From NCBI GenBank assembly GCA_026692865.1, contig JAPLNI010000054.1:1-37045 (forward strand): a DNA stretch of 37,045 nt, written 5' to 3'. The notes below the pieces were generated by a model. That model did not search any database and was not told where the DNA came from. It saw only the letters and a program-made list of their open reading frames with translations. The translations under genes were made by a program, and so were the position numbers. Of the stretch, positions 1 through 8,723 are shown piece by piece. Origin of the DNA: Planctomycetota bacterium. Its GTDB lineage: Bacteria; Planctomycetota; Planctomycetia; Pirellulales; Pirellulaceae. How positions within the stretch are numbered: position 1 is the first letter of the stretch; each line of letters opens with the position of its first letter.

Positions 1-366
1 CTTCACATTGCTACAAGCTTGAAGGACAAAAATCGCAAAGGCTTCGAACATGAGTGTAAATCGCGAATACTTACCTGCCCATGGAACAGCGGCAGTCTTT
101 ACTCCACAAGAAGCACACTTTGATCGAGGAGCCCGAGCTCGAGGTTCAATAGTAAACTGCATCGTGTTCAGATGACGGAAAGCTCGTTTTGGTGCAAGAT
201 CGGCCTGGGTAGCAGCTACACAACATTCAGGGCAGGTTAACTGACCACCGCGGTGTTCAAGCCAAATTTCGACTCAATTCTCTTCAAGAAAAAGTTCCAC
301 AGAATCTACTTGCCAAGCTTCATCCAAACCCAGCAACAATCGATAGTTTTCATGTAGTTCATTCAT
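1..366 (-). pseudogene. ISL3-type transposase, N-terminal part, with in-frame stop
   Basis: The frame starts at the ATG at 366-364 with MNELHENYRLLLGLDEAW and runs open to base 1, except for a TGA at 276-274 (codon 31). After the stop the frame continues with VEIWLEHRGGQLTCPECC and later CASCGVKTAAVPW. The paired cysteines at CPEC and CASC fit the zinc-ribbon region at the N-terminus of ISL3 transposases, a family in which this part contributes to DNA binding. The DDE catalytic part lies outside the window. The stop is probably a CGA-to-TGA change, which would inactivate this copy. The other copy ends three bases before the equivalent codon and cannot be compared. A sequencing or assembly error is also possible. 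Confidence 0.75.
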
Positions 367-420
367 GTCGCGGATGATACGATGTTTTTCAACGAAACAC
401 GAACCCACCCACTAAAATCC
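1..420 (-). mobile_element. ISL3-family insertion sequence, 5' end (left copy, partial)
   Basis: This is the transposase-proximal end of an insertion sequence whose rest lies beyond base 1. The outer edge is set at 420 because the 142 bases at 279-420 match 36904-37045 exactly in inverted orientation, and the match stops at the same base on both sides. The probable terminal repeat is GGATTTTAGTGGGTGGG, read inward from 420. The ISL3 assignment rests on the encoded protein. The other end of the element is not visible, so full length, partner repeat and target duplication cannot be checked. Confidence 0.85.
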
Positions 421-553
421 AAGGTTAGCTTTAAGATCTGTTCATAAGCAGTCGTGTGCGCGCGAAGCGAATTCGGTATGATGGTGGACGCATAGAGCCT
501 ATGAATCGGGCTCAAAACTGATCCTGTTTGGCTAGTCGCCAGGAACCACCACG
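421..553. other. Short region between IS end and DUF58 gene
   Basis: The 133 bases between the insertion sequence and the DUF58 gene hold no convincing coding remnant. The DUF58 reading frame has a stop at 533-535. If a MoxR-type ATPase gene once stood upstream, as is usual for DUF58 genes, its 3' end is not recognisable here. Confidence 0.4.
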
Positions 554-1975
554 TTGAACGATACTAGTTGGGTTTCTTTCCTTAAGAATGGCATGGAGTT
601 CCTGCCGTGGTTGTTCGTTGCAGCGATTGCATTCGTCCCACTTGCCTTAGCTTACTTCGGAAAGATTTTCCCCACGCTGCGTTGGCTGATAATCTTTGCC
701 CCAATCGCAATTCTGTCAGTATTAGCAGCTGCGAATCCTCGCATCGCTGTGTTGGTCATCATTCTGGATGTTATGGGAGTCGCGATTTTAGCTGCTGACC
801 TATTGCCGCTCTTACGTCCGTGCAAGCTTCGAGTTCGTCGGCTCATGAAACGATCTGCTTCTTTGGCGAAGCCTCATGAAGTAAATGTTGAAATCGATAA
901 CGATTCGGATTCACAATGGAAGATGGATGTACGGGATGATCAACCCGACGGAATGACTGCGACTCCTGATAGCACCCGAATCGTGTTGCCATCGAAAAAG
1001 CGAGCACAGTTCCAATATTCGCTTTTCTCAAACCGGCGGGGCGCATTCGAATTGCAAAAAGTCTACTTTCGGCTCCATACATGGCTTGGTCTTTGGGTTC
1101 GATTAGTTCAGCGCCCTGTGGTGGATTCGTTACGAGTTTACCCGGACATGAAGCAACTATCCGAGTATGCTGTGCTTGCAAAAACAAATCGCCTTAGCTT
1201 AATTGGTGTCAGAAAAACTCGGCGGATCGGTCAAGATAATAACTTCGAGCGGCTACGCGACTACGCCGATGGCGACAACTATCGCCACATCGACTGGAGG
1301 AGCACCGCGAGACGAAACCGATTAACTGTCAAGCAGTATCAAGCAGACCAAAGTCAACGCATTCACTTCATGATTGATTGCGGCAGAATGATGACCAACG
1401 AATACGAGGGTTTGAGTCTCGTTGATTACGCATTTAACTCGATGCTAATGTTGAGTTACGTAGCTCTGCATCAGCGTGACTCGGTCGGGTTAACTTGCTT
1501 TTCCGATCGCGTTCACGATTATGTTCCTTCGGCCGCCAGTGGAAGGCATATGAATCGACTACTTCATGCAACGTACGATCGCTTTCCGAGTTTTGTTCAA
1601 TCTCGTTTTGACTTGGCATTCCTCCATCTCTCAAATCATTGCAGACGTCGATCAATGGTAGTTCTGATAACGAACGTGATTGATGTTTTGTCGGCGAACC
1701 AAATTACAGACTATCTTTCAAATCTTTCTGGTAGGCATTTGCCAATTCTTGTACTATTGAGAGACCATCGAATTTTTGATTACGCAGACTATCCGGACAT
1801 GGATGAAACAGTACTTTACCGCTCTGCTGCGGCTGCGGAATTACTCACGTGGCGGAACGAAGTCCTACAAAACATAAGGCAGAAGGGAATACTCGTCGTA
1901 GATGCTTTCCCGGAACAGCTAACCGCTCCGCTGGTGAATCAATACCTGGAGGCTAAGAGCCGCCACTTGCTATAA
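554..1975 (+). CDS. DUF58 domain-containing membrane protein
   Basis: The protein has 473 residues. The N-terminus contains two or three hydrophobic segments (about 16-35, 43-60 and 64-87). The signature DUF58 stretch follows at about 225-263, with RRIGQDNNFERLRDYADGD and HIDWRSTARR. After it comes a von Willebrand A-like region whose first motif is degenerate (MIDCGRMM around 273-280, where a canonical metal site would read DxSxS). Proteins of this family are usually encoded beside a MoxR AAA+ ATPase and are thought to help with envelope or complex assembly, but the biochemical role is not settled. The start chosen is TTG at 554, because an in-frame TAG lies at 533-535 and AGGA lies at 541-544. 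An internal ATG at codon 14 is a possible alternative. No MoxR, transglutaminase or BatA/B-like neighbour is present, and the IS end is only 133 bases upstream. Confidence 0.85.
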   Translation: MNDTSWVSFLKNGMEFLPWLFVAAIAFVPLALAYFGKIFPTLRWLIIFAPIAILSVLAAANPRIAVLVIILDVMGVAILAADLLPLLRPCKLRVRRLMKRSASLAKPHEVNVEIDNDSDSQWKMDVRDDQPDGMTATPDSTRIVLPSKKRAQFQYSLFSNRRGAFELQKVYFRLHTWLGLWVRLVQRPVVDSLRVYPDMKQLSEYAVLAKTNRLSLIGVRKTRRIGQDNNFERLRDYADGDNYRHIDWRSTARRNRLTVKQYQADQSQRIHFMIDCGRMMTNEYEGLSLVDYAFNSMLMLSYVALHQRDSVGLTCFSDRVHDYVPSAASGRHMNRLLHATYDRFPSFVQSRFDLAFLHLSNHCRRRSMVVLITNVIDVLSANQITDYLSNLSGRHLPILVLLRDHRIFDYADYPDMDETVLYRSAAAAELLTWRNEVLQNIRQKGILVVDAFPEQLTAPLVNQYLEAKSRHLL

Positions 1976-2317
1976 TTCTAGTTTGTGGTCGGTTTGTATT
2001 CCGACAGATTAAAGCGGTTTACCAGCGACGGTTTTGTGAATATAGAGTTCCCTTCAGACCTAGCTTGTCGTCTCAATCTCGATCATAACTGACCTAATGC
2101 TAGGGTGTAGAACGTATGCAGCGATTCAATTAAGAAATCACATCAGTATCTTGCTTTCTTTTAGTTATCAATGATCGCAGCGGTTTACAAGCTTCGGAAA
2201 CAGCCGTCTAACACGCGGAATTGCGAGTATTAGACTGTTTCAAGTGAGTAGGTGATTCGACAAATCAACCTCGACAATATGGCAATGGTTGAGCAAGTCC
2301 AGTTTTTCCGTTGTCGG
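1976..2317. other. Convergent intergenic region
   Basis: The 342 bases lie between the 3' ends of the DUF58 gene and the DUF2383 gene, which converge. I see no credible gene in it. The only structure noted is the interrupted hairpin at 2197-2241, listed separately. Confidence 0.5.
2197..2241. terminator. Possible bidirectional terminator hairpin
   Basis: GAAACA at 2197-2202 pairs with TGTTTC at 2236-2241, and GTCTAA at 2206-2211 pairs with TTAGAC at 2230-2235. A small bulge lies on the left side and CGC/GCG pairs can form inside the loop. The hairpin sits between two convergent genes, where a shared terminator would be useful. There is no clear T tract, so termination is an inference from position and pairing only. 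Confidence 0.3.
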
Positions 2318-2788
2318 CTAATCCTTTGAATACGTGTTGCGTAGCTCTCGAATTCGGTCATGACCTGCTTTAATCGTTGCATATTGTCGTGTAAGAACAT
2401 CATTCATCGCACTACCTGCGGTTTCTATCAATACTTCTTCATAGATTTTTTTGATGTAATCTTCTCCACGCTCAGCTTCCGATAGGATACTCATTGCATT
2501 CCCACCCGTCATGGTTGATCGAAAATCGAGCCAAACGCGATGTAATGTTCCAATGTATGAACCTTCATCCTGAGCAACTTCGTCATTCGAACGAACGAAC
2601 ATCTGCAGGTCCCTTGCGTTTTTTGCTCGGTCTTCTGACAGATCTAAGAAAACCGACGTTATTTCCTTATCCTGTGTTTGCTTGGATGCTTCTAAAAGCC
2701 CTTTTTCCGAATCCAAGTTAATTTGTATGAGGTTTTTGAGCTTCTCAAGAGTTTCTGATGCTAGATGCTGCTTTGTTTCTATGCTCAT
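2318..2788 (-). CDS. PA2169-family four-helix-bundle protein (DUF2383)
   Basis: The 156-residue protein has no signal peptide or membrane segment and is almost entirely helical. It has the pattern of the DUF2383/PA2169 family: an N-terminal helix pair with TLEKLKNLIQINLDSEKGLLEAS and SEDRAKNARDLQMFV, then a linker with GSYIGTLHRVWLDFRS, then a second helix pair with LSEAERGEDYIKKIYEEVL. The fold is ferritin-like and the spacing of acidic residues suggests a duplicated helix-hairpin, but function and metal binding are not established for the family. The ATG start is supported by GGAG about eight bases upstream. It lies near DUF3309 and a small membrane protein, genes often found in general-stress sets. 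That association is an inference. Confidence 0.85.
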   Translation of the reverse strand: MSIETKQHLASETLEKLKNLIQINLDSEKGLLEASKQTQDKEITSVFLDLSEDRAKNARDLQMFVRSNDEVAQDEGSYIGTLHRVWLDFRSTMTGGNAMSILSEAERGEDYIKKIYEEVLIETAGSAMNDVLTRQYATIKAGHDRIRELRNTYSKD

Positions 2789-3254
2789 CGCTACGTCTCC
2801 ACGGGTATTAATTTATCGCTGCCAGCCGAATGCCAGAGCGTCAACTCAACTTACACGCATGTCTTGTGCCGACGACCAAATGATAAATTGACTTAGTTAT
2901 TGAAAACAACAATCTATGAAATGACCGACTTGTCCTTGGTGAGGGCTAACCGTTGTTTGATTTTTTGGAGGCAGTCAGAGTCGTGGCTTATCCGCTGTAT
3001 GATTATCGCGCATTTCGACTGTCGATGGTCGTTGACCTTCCACCTTGAGTGGCCAGTTATCTTTCAAATTGACGTAATAGACTACCTTTTAGAATAATTC
3101 CCCGATAATCGATTTAATCAACGAATGAATCTACTTTCACTTTGGTCCATATCATTTTCGGTATGCAGGTTGCTTTATTATCAGCTCAGAATCGCTCAAC
3201 CCACTGTTGTTTATTCGCTGGTTTGGAGAATGTCGCAGTGGGTTCTATATCTGA
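2789..3254. other. Divergent intergenic region upstream of DUF2383 and DUF3309 genes
   Basis: The 466 bases separate two divergently read genes and should hold promoters for both. A 65-codon frame at 2900-3097 reads like random sequence and I do not accept it. The only clear structure is the 9-base inverted repeat at 3198-3244, listed separately. Confidence 0.5.
3198..3244 (+). promoter_or_regulatory. Inverted repeat in the leader of the DUF3309 gene
   Basis: AACCCACTG at 3198-3206 is exactly complementary to CAGTGGGTT at 3236-3244, with a 29-base loop. It ends 25 bases before the probable start codon of the DUF3309 gene at 3270. It could be an operator for a dimeric regulator or an RNA hairpin in the leader. 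The sequence alone does not say which. Confidence 0.35.
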
Positions 3255-3269
3255 ATGGAAAGTAACGCC

Positions 3270-3437
3270 ATGTTGGGAACAATTCTGCTAGTTGTTTTGA
3301 TCTTGATGCTCATTGGTAGTGTGCCCACATGGCCACATAGTAGAAACTGGGGAGCCTATCCCAGTGGAGGTATCGGCCTTGTTTTGTTAATCATCGTCAT
3401 ATTGATTCTACTTGGTCGGTTACCGATTGGATTCTAA
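3270..3437 (+). CDS. DUF3309 family small membrane protein
   Basis: I use the second ATG at 3270 rather than the one at 3255, because DUF3309 proteins normally begin with a short M-(S)-LGTILL stretch and this gives MLGTILLVVLILMLIGSVP. The resulting peptide has 55 residues. It has two hydrophobic segments (about 3-20 and 34-53) around the family signature PTWPHSRNWGAYPSGG. The function of DUF3309 peptides is unknown. They are common small inner-membrane proteins in many proteobacteria and planctomycetes. The gene is followed after 36 bases by another small membrane protein on the same strand. Both starts are preceded by the same GAAAGTAAC string, which suggests similar translation signals. 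Confidence 0.85.
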   Translation: MLGTILLVVLILMLIGSVPTWPHSRNWGAYPSGGIGLVLLIIVILILLGRLPIGF

Positions 3438-3473
3438 GATCTCTGATACATTAATTAGAAAGTAACCAACCTA

Positions 3474-3701
3474 ATGGGTCGTCTCCTCTCCATTATCCTG
3501 TTGCTGGTTATAGTCATTGCTTGTGTTGGACTATTTAGGGGATGGTTTAGCATCTCCACACAGAAGGCTCTATTCAGCGAGCAACGTGACATCAACCTTA
3601 GAGTTAATCCAGAAAAGTTCCAACAAGACGCAAACGAGGTCGAGGGGAGAACGAAAGATCTGTTCCGCTCGGGGCCGACTGTCGAGAATTCCGCAAGGTG
3701 A
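3474..3701 (+). CDS. Small single-pass membrane protein, function unknown
   Basis: The 75-residue product starts with a strong hydrophobic segment (LLSIILLLVIVIACVGLF, residues 4-21) followed by a charged C-terminal half, so an N-in anchored or secreted small protein is likely. I do not recognise a named family. It follows the DUF3309 gene by 36 bases on the same strand, with GAAAGTAAC upstream of the ATG as in that gene, so the two probably form one transcript. A second frame covering 3517-3729 is open but lacks comparable features and is taken as a shadow. Confidence 0.65.
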   Translation: MGRLLSIILLLVIVIACVGLFRGWFSISTQKALFSEQRDINLRVNPEKFQQDANEVEGRTKDLFRSGPTVENSAR

Positions 3702-3814
3702 AATGCATATCAGCACATATCTGGGGTAATGTTTCGAAAGCATCAGGGCAAGATGACTTCGCGCGATGGTTCTATTTTTGATGTCGCAGTAAGCCTTCGA
3801 TCTAAACGCAAATG

Positions 3815-5293
3815 CTAAACCAAGATGTCTTTCACCACGTGAGCTTCTTCGACGCCAGTTAGACGAGTGTTGAGGCCTCGGAACTTAAATGAGAAGCTAC
3901 TGTGGTCAATGCCAAGGCAATGAAGAATCGTTGCGTGGAGATCTCGTAAATGGACTGGCTTTTCTAAAATGTTATAGCAAAAGTCGTCGGTCAACCCGTG
4001 CTCCAAGCCACCTTTGATACCACCTCCAGCCATCCAAACGCTGAAGCAGCGTCCATGATGATCGCGTCCCATACCTGGATCGCCCAGTTTCCCTTGACTG
4101 AAAACTGTTCGACCAAACTCGGTTGCAAATACGACGAGTGTATCATCGAGCATGCCTAGCCTTTTCAAATCTTTGAGTAAGGCTGTTGTTGGTTGATCGA
4201 TGTCGCGGCATTGGTTCGGCAACTGCTTGGCAATGGCGATATGTTGATCCCAGCCGCGATGGAAAAGCTGTACGAATCGAACATCGCGTTCTAATAGCCG
4301 TCGAGCCAGCAAACAATTGGCCGCGTAGCTTCCGGCCTTGTTAACTTCGGGTCCGTAAGCGTCCAGAGTTGCTTGCGATTCGCTGCTGATATCGGTTAAC
4401 TCAGGAACCGATGTTTGCATTCGAAAGGCCATCTCGTAAGAATGAATTCGAGTCAAAATTTCAGGATCACCTTGGTCGTCTGCACGAAGCCGGTTTAGTT
4501 CGGAAAGATCGTCGAGCAGTTCTCGGCGTTGATGAGCCGCCACACCTGGTGGATTCTTCAGATACAAAACCGGATTCGCTCCGGGACGGAGTCCTACTCC
4601 TTGGTGAGACGATGGGAGAAAGCCGCTCCCCCAAAGTCGGGAAAAGACTGGCTGCCCTGGATTCTTTCCTGTCCCTTGAGAGACCATCGCGATAAAGGCT
4701 GGTAGATTCTCGTTCTCGGTTCCGAGTCCATAACTCACCCATGCTCCCATACTTGCATATCCAGGAAGTTGGTTTCCCGTATTCATGAACGTGATTGCGG
4801 GATCGTGATTGATGGCTTCCGTGTTGAGCGTCTTGATGAATGTTACGTCGTCGGCAATTGTTTGCATGTTGGGGAGCAAGTCACTAATCCACGCTCCACT
4901 CTTACCACATTTCTTACCCGATTTCAGCGGTGGAACGATTGGATACGCTGATTGACCAGACGTCATACCGGTTAATCGCTGTGTGCCTTTGATGGAAGCT
5001 GGGATCTCTTGGCCCGCAAACTTATGAAGCATGGGTTTGTCATCGAACAAATCGATGTGCGAGAGTCCTCCGCTTTGGAATAAGCATAAGACTCGTTTAG
5101 CAGTCGGTTTGAAGTGAGGCAACCCATTACTACTCGAATTTGATTGATCAACGGAAGCATCCGAATTGGAAGCAGCCCTTGCAGAATCGCCAGCCATCAT
5201 TGCGCCTAAAGCGACACTGCCGATGCCTCGAATCGAATCGCCAAGAAAGATTCGTCGGAGATTGTTTTGTTGGATTTGCTGTAGATTGATCAT
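3815..5293 (-). CDS. DUF1501 domain-containing protein
   Basis: The protein has 492 residues, and members of this sulfatase/alkaline-phosphatase-like family are typical of planctomycetes. The N-terminus NLRRIFLGDSIRGIGSVALG, followed by an Ala-rich stretch and ARA, resembles a twin-arginine export signal, so the mature protein probably acts outside the cytoplasm. Family features include LCLFQSGGLSHIDLFDDKP near residue 90, a central LLERDVRFVQLFHRGWDQH and DTLVVFATEFGRT near the C-terminus, with GRDHHGRCFSVWMAGGG just after. The gene overlaps the upstream PSD1-type gene by four bases (ATGA), which indicates translational coupling. The two families are routinely paired in planctomycetes, and a role in polysaccharide or complex carbon turnover is often proposed but not demonstrated. 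Confidence 0.92.
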   Translation of the reverse strand: MINLQQIQQNNLRRIFLGDSIRGIGSVALGAMMAGDSARAASNSDASVDQSNSSSNGLPHFKPTAKRVLCLFQSGGLSHIDLFDDKPMLHKFAGQEIPASIKGTQRLTGMTSGQSAYPIVPPLKSGKKCGKSGAWISDLLPNMQTIADDVTFIKTLNTEAINHDPAITFMNTGNQLPGYASMGAWVSYGLGTENENLPAFIAMVSQGTGKNPGQPVFSRLWGSGFLPSSHQGVGLRPGANPVLYLKNPPGVAAHQRRELLDDLSELNRLRADDQGDPEILTRIHSYEMAFRMQTSVPELTDISSESQATLDAYGPEVNKAGSYAANCLLARRLLERDVRFVQLFHRGWDQHIAIAKQLPNQCRDIDQPTTALLKDLKRLGMLDDTLVVFATEFGRTVFSQGKLGDPGMGRDHHGRCFSVWMAGGGIKGGLEHGLTDDFCYNILEKPVHLRDLHATILHCLGIDHSSFSFKFRGLNTRLTGVEEAHVVKDILV

Positions 5294-8200
5294 GGACGGG
5301 AGACGCTCTCGCTGAGGTTAAGTAGAACGGCGGACAATTGTGACCAAGCGGCAAGTTCTTCGACGGGAATGGATTCTGGAATAGGTGACTCACCAACCGA
5401 TAGGTACTCGCTGGCAGAAGCAGTGTCACCGGCATATCGTTGTCGCTCACGAGCCAATGTGCGGCGTAAAATTACCAGCTCTCGATCTTCGATGGGACGC
5501 GACGTTGCTTCAAGAAAAGCCCATCGAATACGAGCGTCATCGTTGGTCCTGTTTGGGTCGGGCTGACTTAGAATTTTGGCTGCGAACGCCCGCGAGGCTT
5601 CGACGAACTGAATATCGTTTAGGGTCACCAATGCCTGAAGCGGTGTCGTTGTGTTGCCTCGTGAGATGGTACAAACTTCTCGATTGGGAGCATCAAATGC
5701 GACCATGTTTGGCGGCGGGGCGGTTCGCTTCCAAAAGGTATACAAGCTACGACGGTAGAGTTTTTCGCCGTGGTCCTGAACGAAGGTTTGTGCTGTTGCA
5801 GGCGTGCTACCGTAGTGACTTACTTCTCTCCATAAATCGCCCGGCATATAGGGATTAACGCTAGGTCCACCGATTCTCTGCACAAGTAGTCCGCTGGTCT
5901 TCAACGCTGCGTCTCGGATAAACTCCGCTGGCAGTCGAAACCTGGGGCCTCGTGCAAGAAGACGGTTCTGTGGATCACGTTCGAGCAGTTCCTGAGTTGT
6001 CCGCGAATCCTGTCGATAAGTTCTCGACATGACAATCTGTTTGATAAGCGACTTGACATTCCACCCGCTTTCACGGAAATCGGATGCAAGATAGTCGAGC
6101 AATTCTGGATGGCTTGGCCACTCTCCTTGCGAACCAAAATCTGCGGCTGTTGCGACAATCCCGGTACCAAAAAGCATTTTCCAAAAGCGATTGACTGCGA
6201 CGCGTGCCGTCAGTGGATGCTCCGGCGCGACAATCCACTGGGCAAGCCCAAGTCGATCGCGAGAAGCATTCGCTGGCATCGGTGGTAGTGAAGCAATTGT
6301 CCCCGCTTCGACTTTCTCAGTTGGCTGCGTGTAGTCACCGCGATTGAGAATGAATGTATCTCTTGGCTTCGGAGCGACATCCATAACCATCGTCGTGAAC
6401 GACTCGGTAAGCGTTGCAAGTCGGTCGCGAAGGTTCGCAAGGTCCACCCGCGCGCGCTGAAGTTCTTGTGCATGCGAAGAGCAGTACTTCCAAAGAGCAG
6501 ACGTTTGTTCCTGTGATCGACTTGTTGAATCGTGATCCAAAAACGCCAATATCTCATCAGGCAAATCGGTCCCGTCGTCGTTGCCAGTGATGACTTGAAT
6601 CTCGATCAATTGAGGAACAAGCGAGCGTCCATTTCCAAAGTTAAGCTGAACTGTCAGGTAGGGTGTTTGTGTTGATTCAATTGGAGAAGCTAAACTAGCA
6701 GTGAGATGGACAGGACCTTCACTCTGCAAATCTGGTGACCATCCATCATCATTGCGTGGGTCCAGGCATCGCTCCGGAGGATGAGCCGCATCCCATGAGT
6801 TTGCGGTCACTCGCGCGAACGGTCGCAGCTTAAATAGGTTCACTTGATCCCCAGGGACTGCGTCGGCTGTTGCTGCCAGTGCAGTGAGCATGAAGGTCCC
6901 TTTGATCTGCGGTTCTTCGGAATCGGTAGGTTTCTTTTTCTTTACTCGCTTGCCGTCCTCGGGTCCGTTTCCCCAACCTCCACCGGGAAGATTCGCTACA
7001 GGGTGAATGATCACGCGAATAGCGGTGATGGGCCGATCCAGTTTTGGTAGTTCCGTAGAAACATCGAATGCAGCCATCGCGCCAGAATCCATTAGTCGCA
7101 CGCGCTTTTCATCCTCGACTTCGAAGCCAGCACCACGATTGGGAGTCGACACTTTGAGCACTCGAACAGCATGTGCTGCGAAGTCCTTCCCTCGCGAGGT
7201 TTGCTTTGCTTTCTCTAAAATCTCCCAAGCGGTAAGAACCAAGTTGTCTGGGGTTTCCAATCGCTTTTCAAGTTCCGCGATTTGGGTCTTCAGAGACTCA
7301 AGTTCGTCGGTCTTGAGGACTGTCTTTGCCTTCATAAATGGGCCCGGATTCACTCCAGCGTTTCCGTCGAGCCCCTTATCACTCAACGAGTTGAAGAAGG
7401 CAAAGATTTGAAAGTAATCTTTTTGCGAGATCGGATCAAACTTATGGTCATGACATTGAGCACAACCCAACGTTAGACCCATAATCGATTCGCCAAGCGT
7501 TTTGACTCGATCAGCGTTGTAGTTAGTTAGATTCTCTTCAGGGATCGTACCTCCCTCATGCGTTACCATGTTGTTTCGTTGAAAGCCGGTTGCAATCTTC
7601 ATGGCATCGTCGGCTCCGGGAATCAAGTCTCCTGCAAGTTGTTGCATCAAGAACTGGTTGTAAGGCAAGTTATCATTGAAGGACTGTATCACCCAATCCC
7701 GCCACAACCACATGTGCCGCCCACCGTCGATCGAAAAACCATTCGTGTCTGCATACCGAGCTGCATCCAACCAATCGGTCGCAATTCGTTCTCCAAAGGC
7801 CGGACTCTGCAATAGACGGTCGACGATTTTTTCATATGCATTCGGTGATTCGTCGTTCATGAATGCAGTCACGTCTGCACCGCTCGGAGGCAACCCGGTC
7901 AAGTCCAACGACAGTCTTCGTATTAGCGTCGCTCGATCCGCCTCATTCGACCAAGCGAGTCCTTCCTTCACGAGCCGATCAAACATAAAAGCATCAATCG
8001 GTGCTTCATCAGAAAACGACTTGGGCAGCGGAGCACGAACAGGAGCGATAAATGACCAGTGCCCAGCATAAGGAGCACCTTGTTCGATCCAGCGACGAAT
8101 CGTTTCTTTATCTTTGGTATCGAGCGGCGAATGAGCCTTCGGGGGGGGCATGATTGTGTCTACGTCTTCGCTGATGATACGCTGCCAAGCTTCGCTCTCA

Positions 8201-8454
8201 TCAAGACTTCCCGGCTTGATTGCGAAAAGGCCACTTCGATCCATCAATGCAGATTCGGCAATATCCATCCGAAGCTCCGCTTGCCGGCCCTTTTCGTCGA
8301 AGCCATGACAAGCGAAGCAATGCTCACTGAGAATTGGACGTACGTCTCGGTTATAGTCGAGATTCTTATCAGATCCCCAAGCCGAAGGCGAAGCGATCGA
8401 AAGAGTCCCTACAGCCAACCAAATGATCAGCGGTTTAAAATTGAATTGCAACAT
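5290..8454 (-). CDS. PSCyt1-DUF1549-DUF1553 (PSD1) planctomycete cytochrome-like protein
   Basis: The start is set at the ATG at 8454, giving 1054 residues, because it creates a proper signal peptide (MLQFNFKPLIIWLAVGTLSI, then an Ala-Trp-Gly cleavage region). An upstream in-frame ATG would add 37 unlikely residues. A haem-binding motif CFACH sits at 46-50 in the PSCyt1 domain, with MPPP near 102 as a candidate axial-ligand region. The DUF1549 domain spans roughly 150-355 and contains a second CxxCH, CAQCHDHKFDP at 331-341. The C-terminal DUF1553 domain covers roughly the last 350 residues (HPLTARVAVNRFWKMLFG, then SRTYRQDS). The protein is probably periplasmic and redox active. A run of eight C at the MPPPK codons (8141-8148) is in frame. 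It is translationally coupled to the DUF1501 gene downstream. Confidence 0.93.
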   Translation of the reverse strand: MLQFNFKPLIIWLAVGTLSIASPSAWGSDKNLDYNRDVRPILSEHCFACHGFDEKGRQAELRMDIAESALMDRSGLFAIKPGSLDESEAWQRIISEDVDTIMPPPKAHSPLDTKDKETIRRWIEQGAPYAGHWSFIAPVRAPLPKSFSDEAPIDAFMFDRLVKEGLAWSNEADRATLIRRLSLDLTGLPPSGADVTAFMNDESPNAYEKIVDRLLQSPAFGERIATDWLDAARYADTNGFSIDGGRHMWLWRDWVIQSFNDNLPYNQFLMQQLAGDLIPGADDAMKIATGFQRNNMVTHEGGTIPEENLTNYNADRVKTLGESIMGLTLGCAQCHDHKFDPISQKDYFQIFAFFNSLSDKGLDGNAGVNPGPFMKAKTVLKTDELESLKTQIAELEKRLETPDNLVLTAWEILEKAKQTSRGKDFAAHAVRVLKVSTPNRGAGFEVEDEKRVRLMDSGAMAAFDVSTELPKLDRPITAIRVIIHPVANLPGGGWGNGPEDGKRVKKKKPTDSEEPQIKGTFMLTALAATADAVPGDQVNLFKLRPFARVTANSWDAAHPPERCLDPRNDDGWSPDLQSEGPVHLTASLASPIESTQTPYLTVQLNFGNGRSLVPQLIEIQVITGNDDGTDLPDEILAFLDHDSTSRSQEQTSALWKYCSSHAQELQRARVDLANLRDRLATLTESFTTMVMDVAPKPRDTFILNRGDYTQPTEKVEAGTIASLPPMPANASRDRLGLAQWIVAPEHPLTARVAVNRFWKMLFGTGIVATAADFGSQGEWPSHPELLDYLASDFRESGWNVKSLIKQIVMSRTYRQDSRTTQELLERDPQNRLLARGPRFRLPAEFIRDAALKTSGLLVQRIGGPSVNPYMPGDLWREVSHYGSTPATAQTFVQDHGEKLYRRSLYTFWKRTAPPPNMVAFDAPNREVCTISRGNTTTPLQALVTLNDIQFVEASRAFAAKILSQPDPNRTNDDARIRWAFLEATSRPIEDRELVILRRTLARERQRYAGDTASASEYLSVGESPIPESIPVEELAAWSQLSAVLLNLSESVSRP

Positions 8455-8723
8455 AAATGAGTGGCCTGAAGCATAACCGTTCAGTAAAAGTATCGCGTAA
8501 TTGTAACGCAAATTAGTAGGACGAAAGAGTACGATGAAGTTGCAACACACGTCGCTAATCACCAATGATTTTCGTTTGCAAATCCATCAACTATTAACAA
8601 AACATGGAGGGGCTACAATTGATACTATAGCCGATAATCGTCCTAAAACAAAAATGATCAGCCGGTGTCTCTGTGGTGAGTTCATCAACTAAGTGAGACG
8701 TAATAGCTCAATCTGACTACTGC

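Noticed and set aside
2900-3097. 65-codon frame between the DUF2383 and DUF3309 genes
   Set aside because: No ribosome binding site, no family resemblance and a Trp/Cys/Ile-rich composition unlike neighbouring proteins.
4411-4742. Arg/Ser-rich frames inside the DUF1501 gene
   Set aside because: They are other-frame readings of a well-supported gene.
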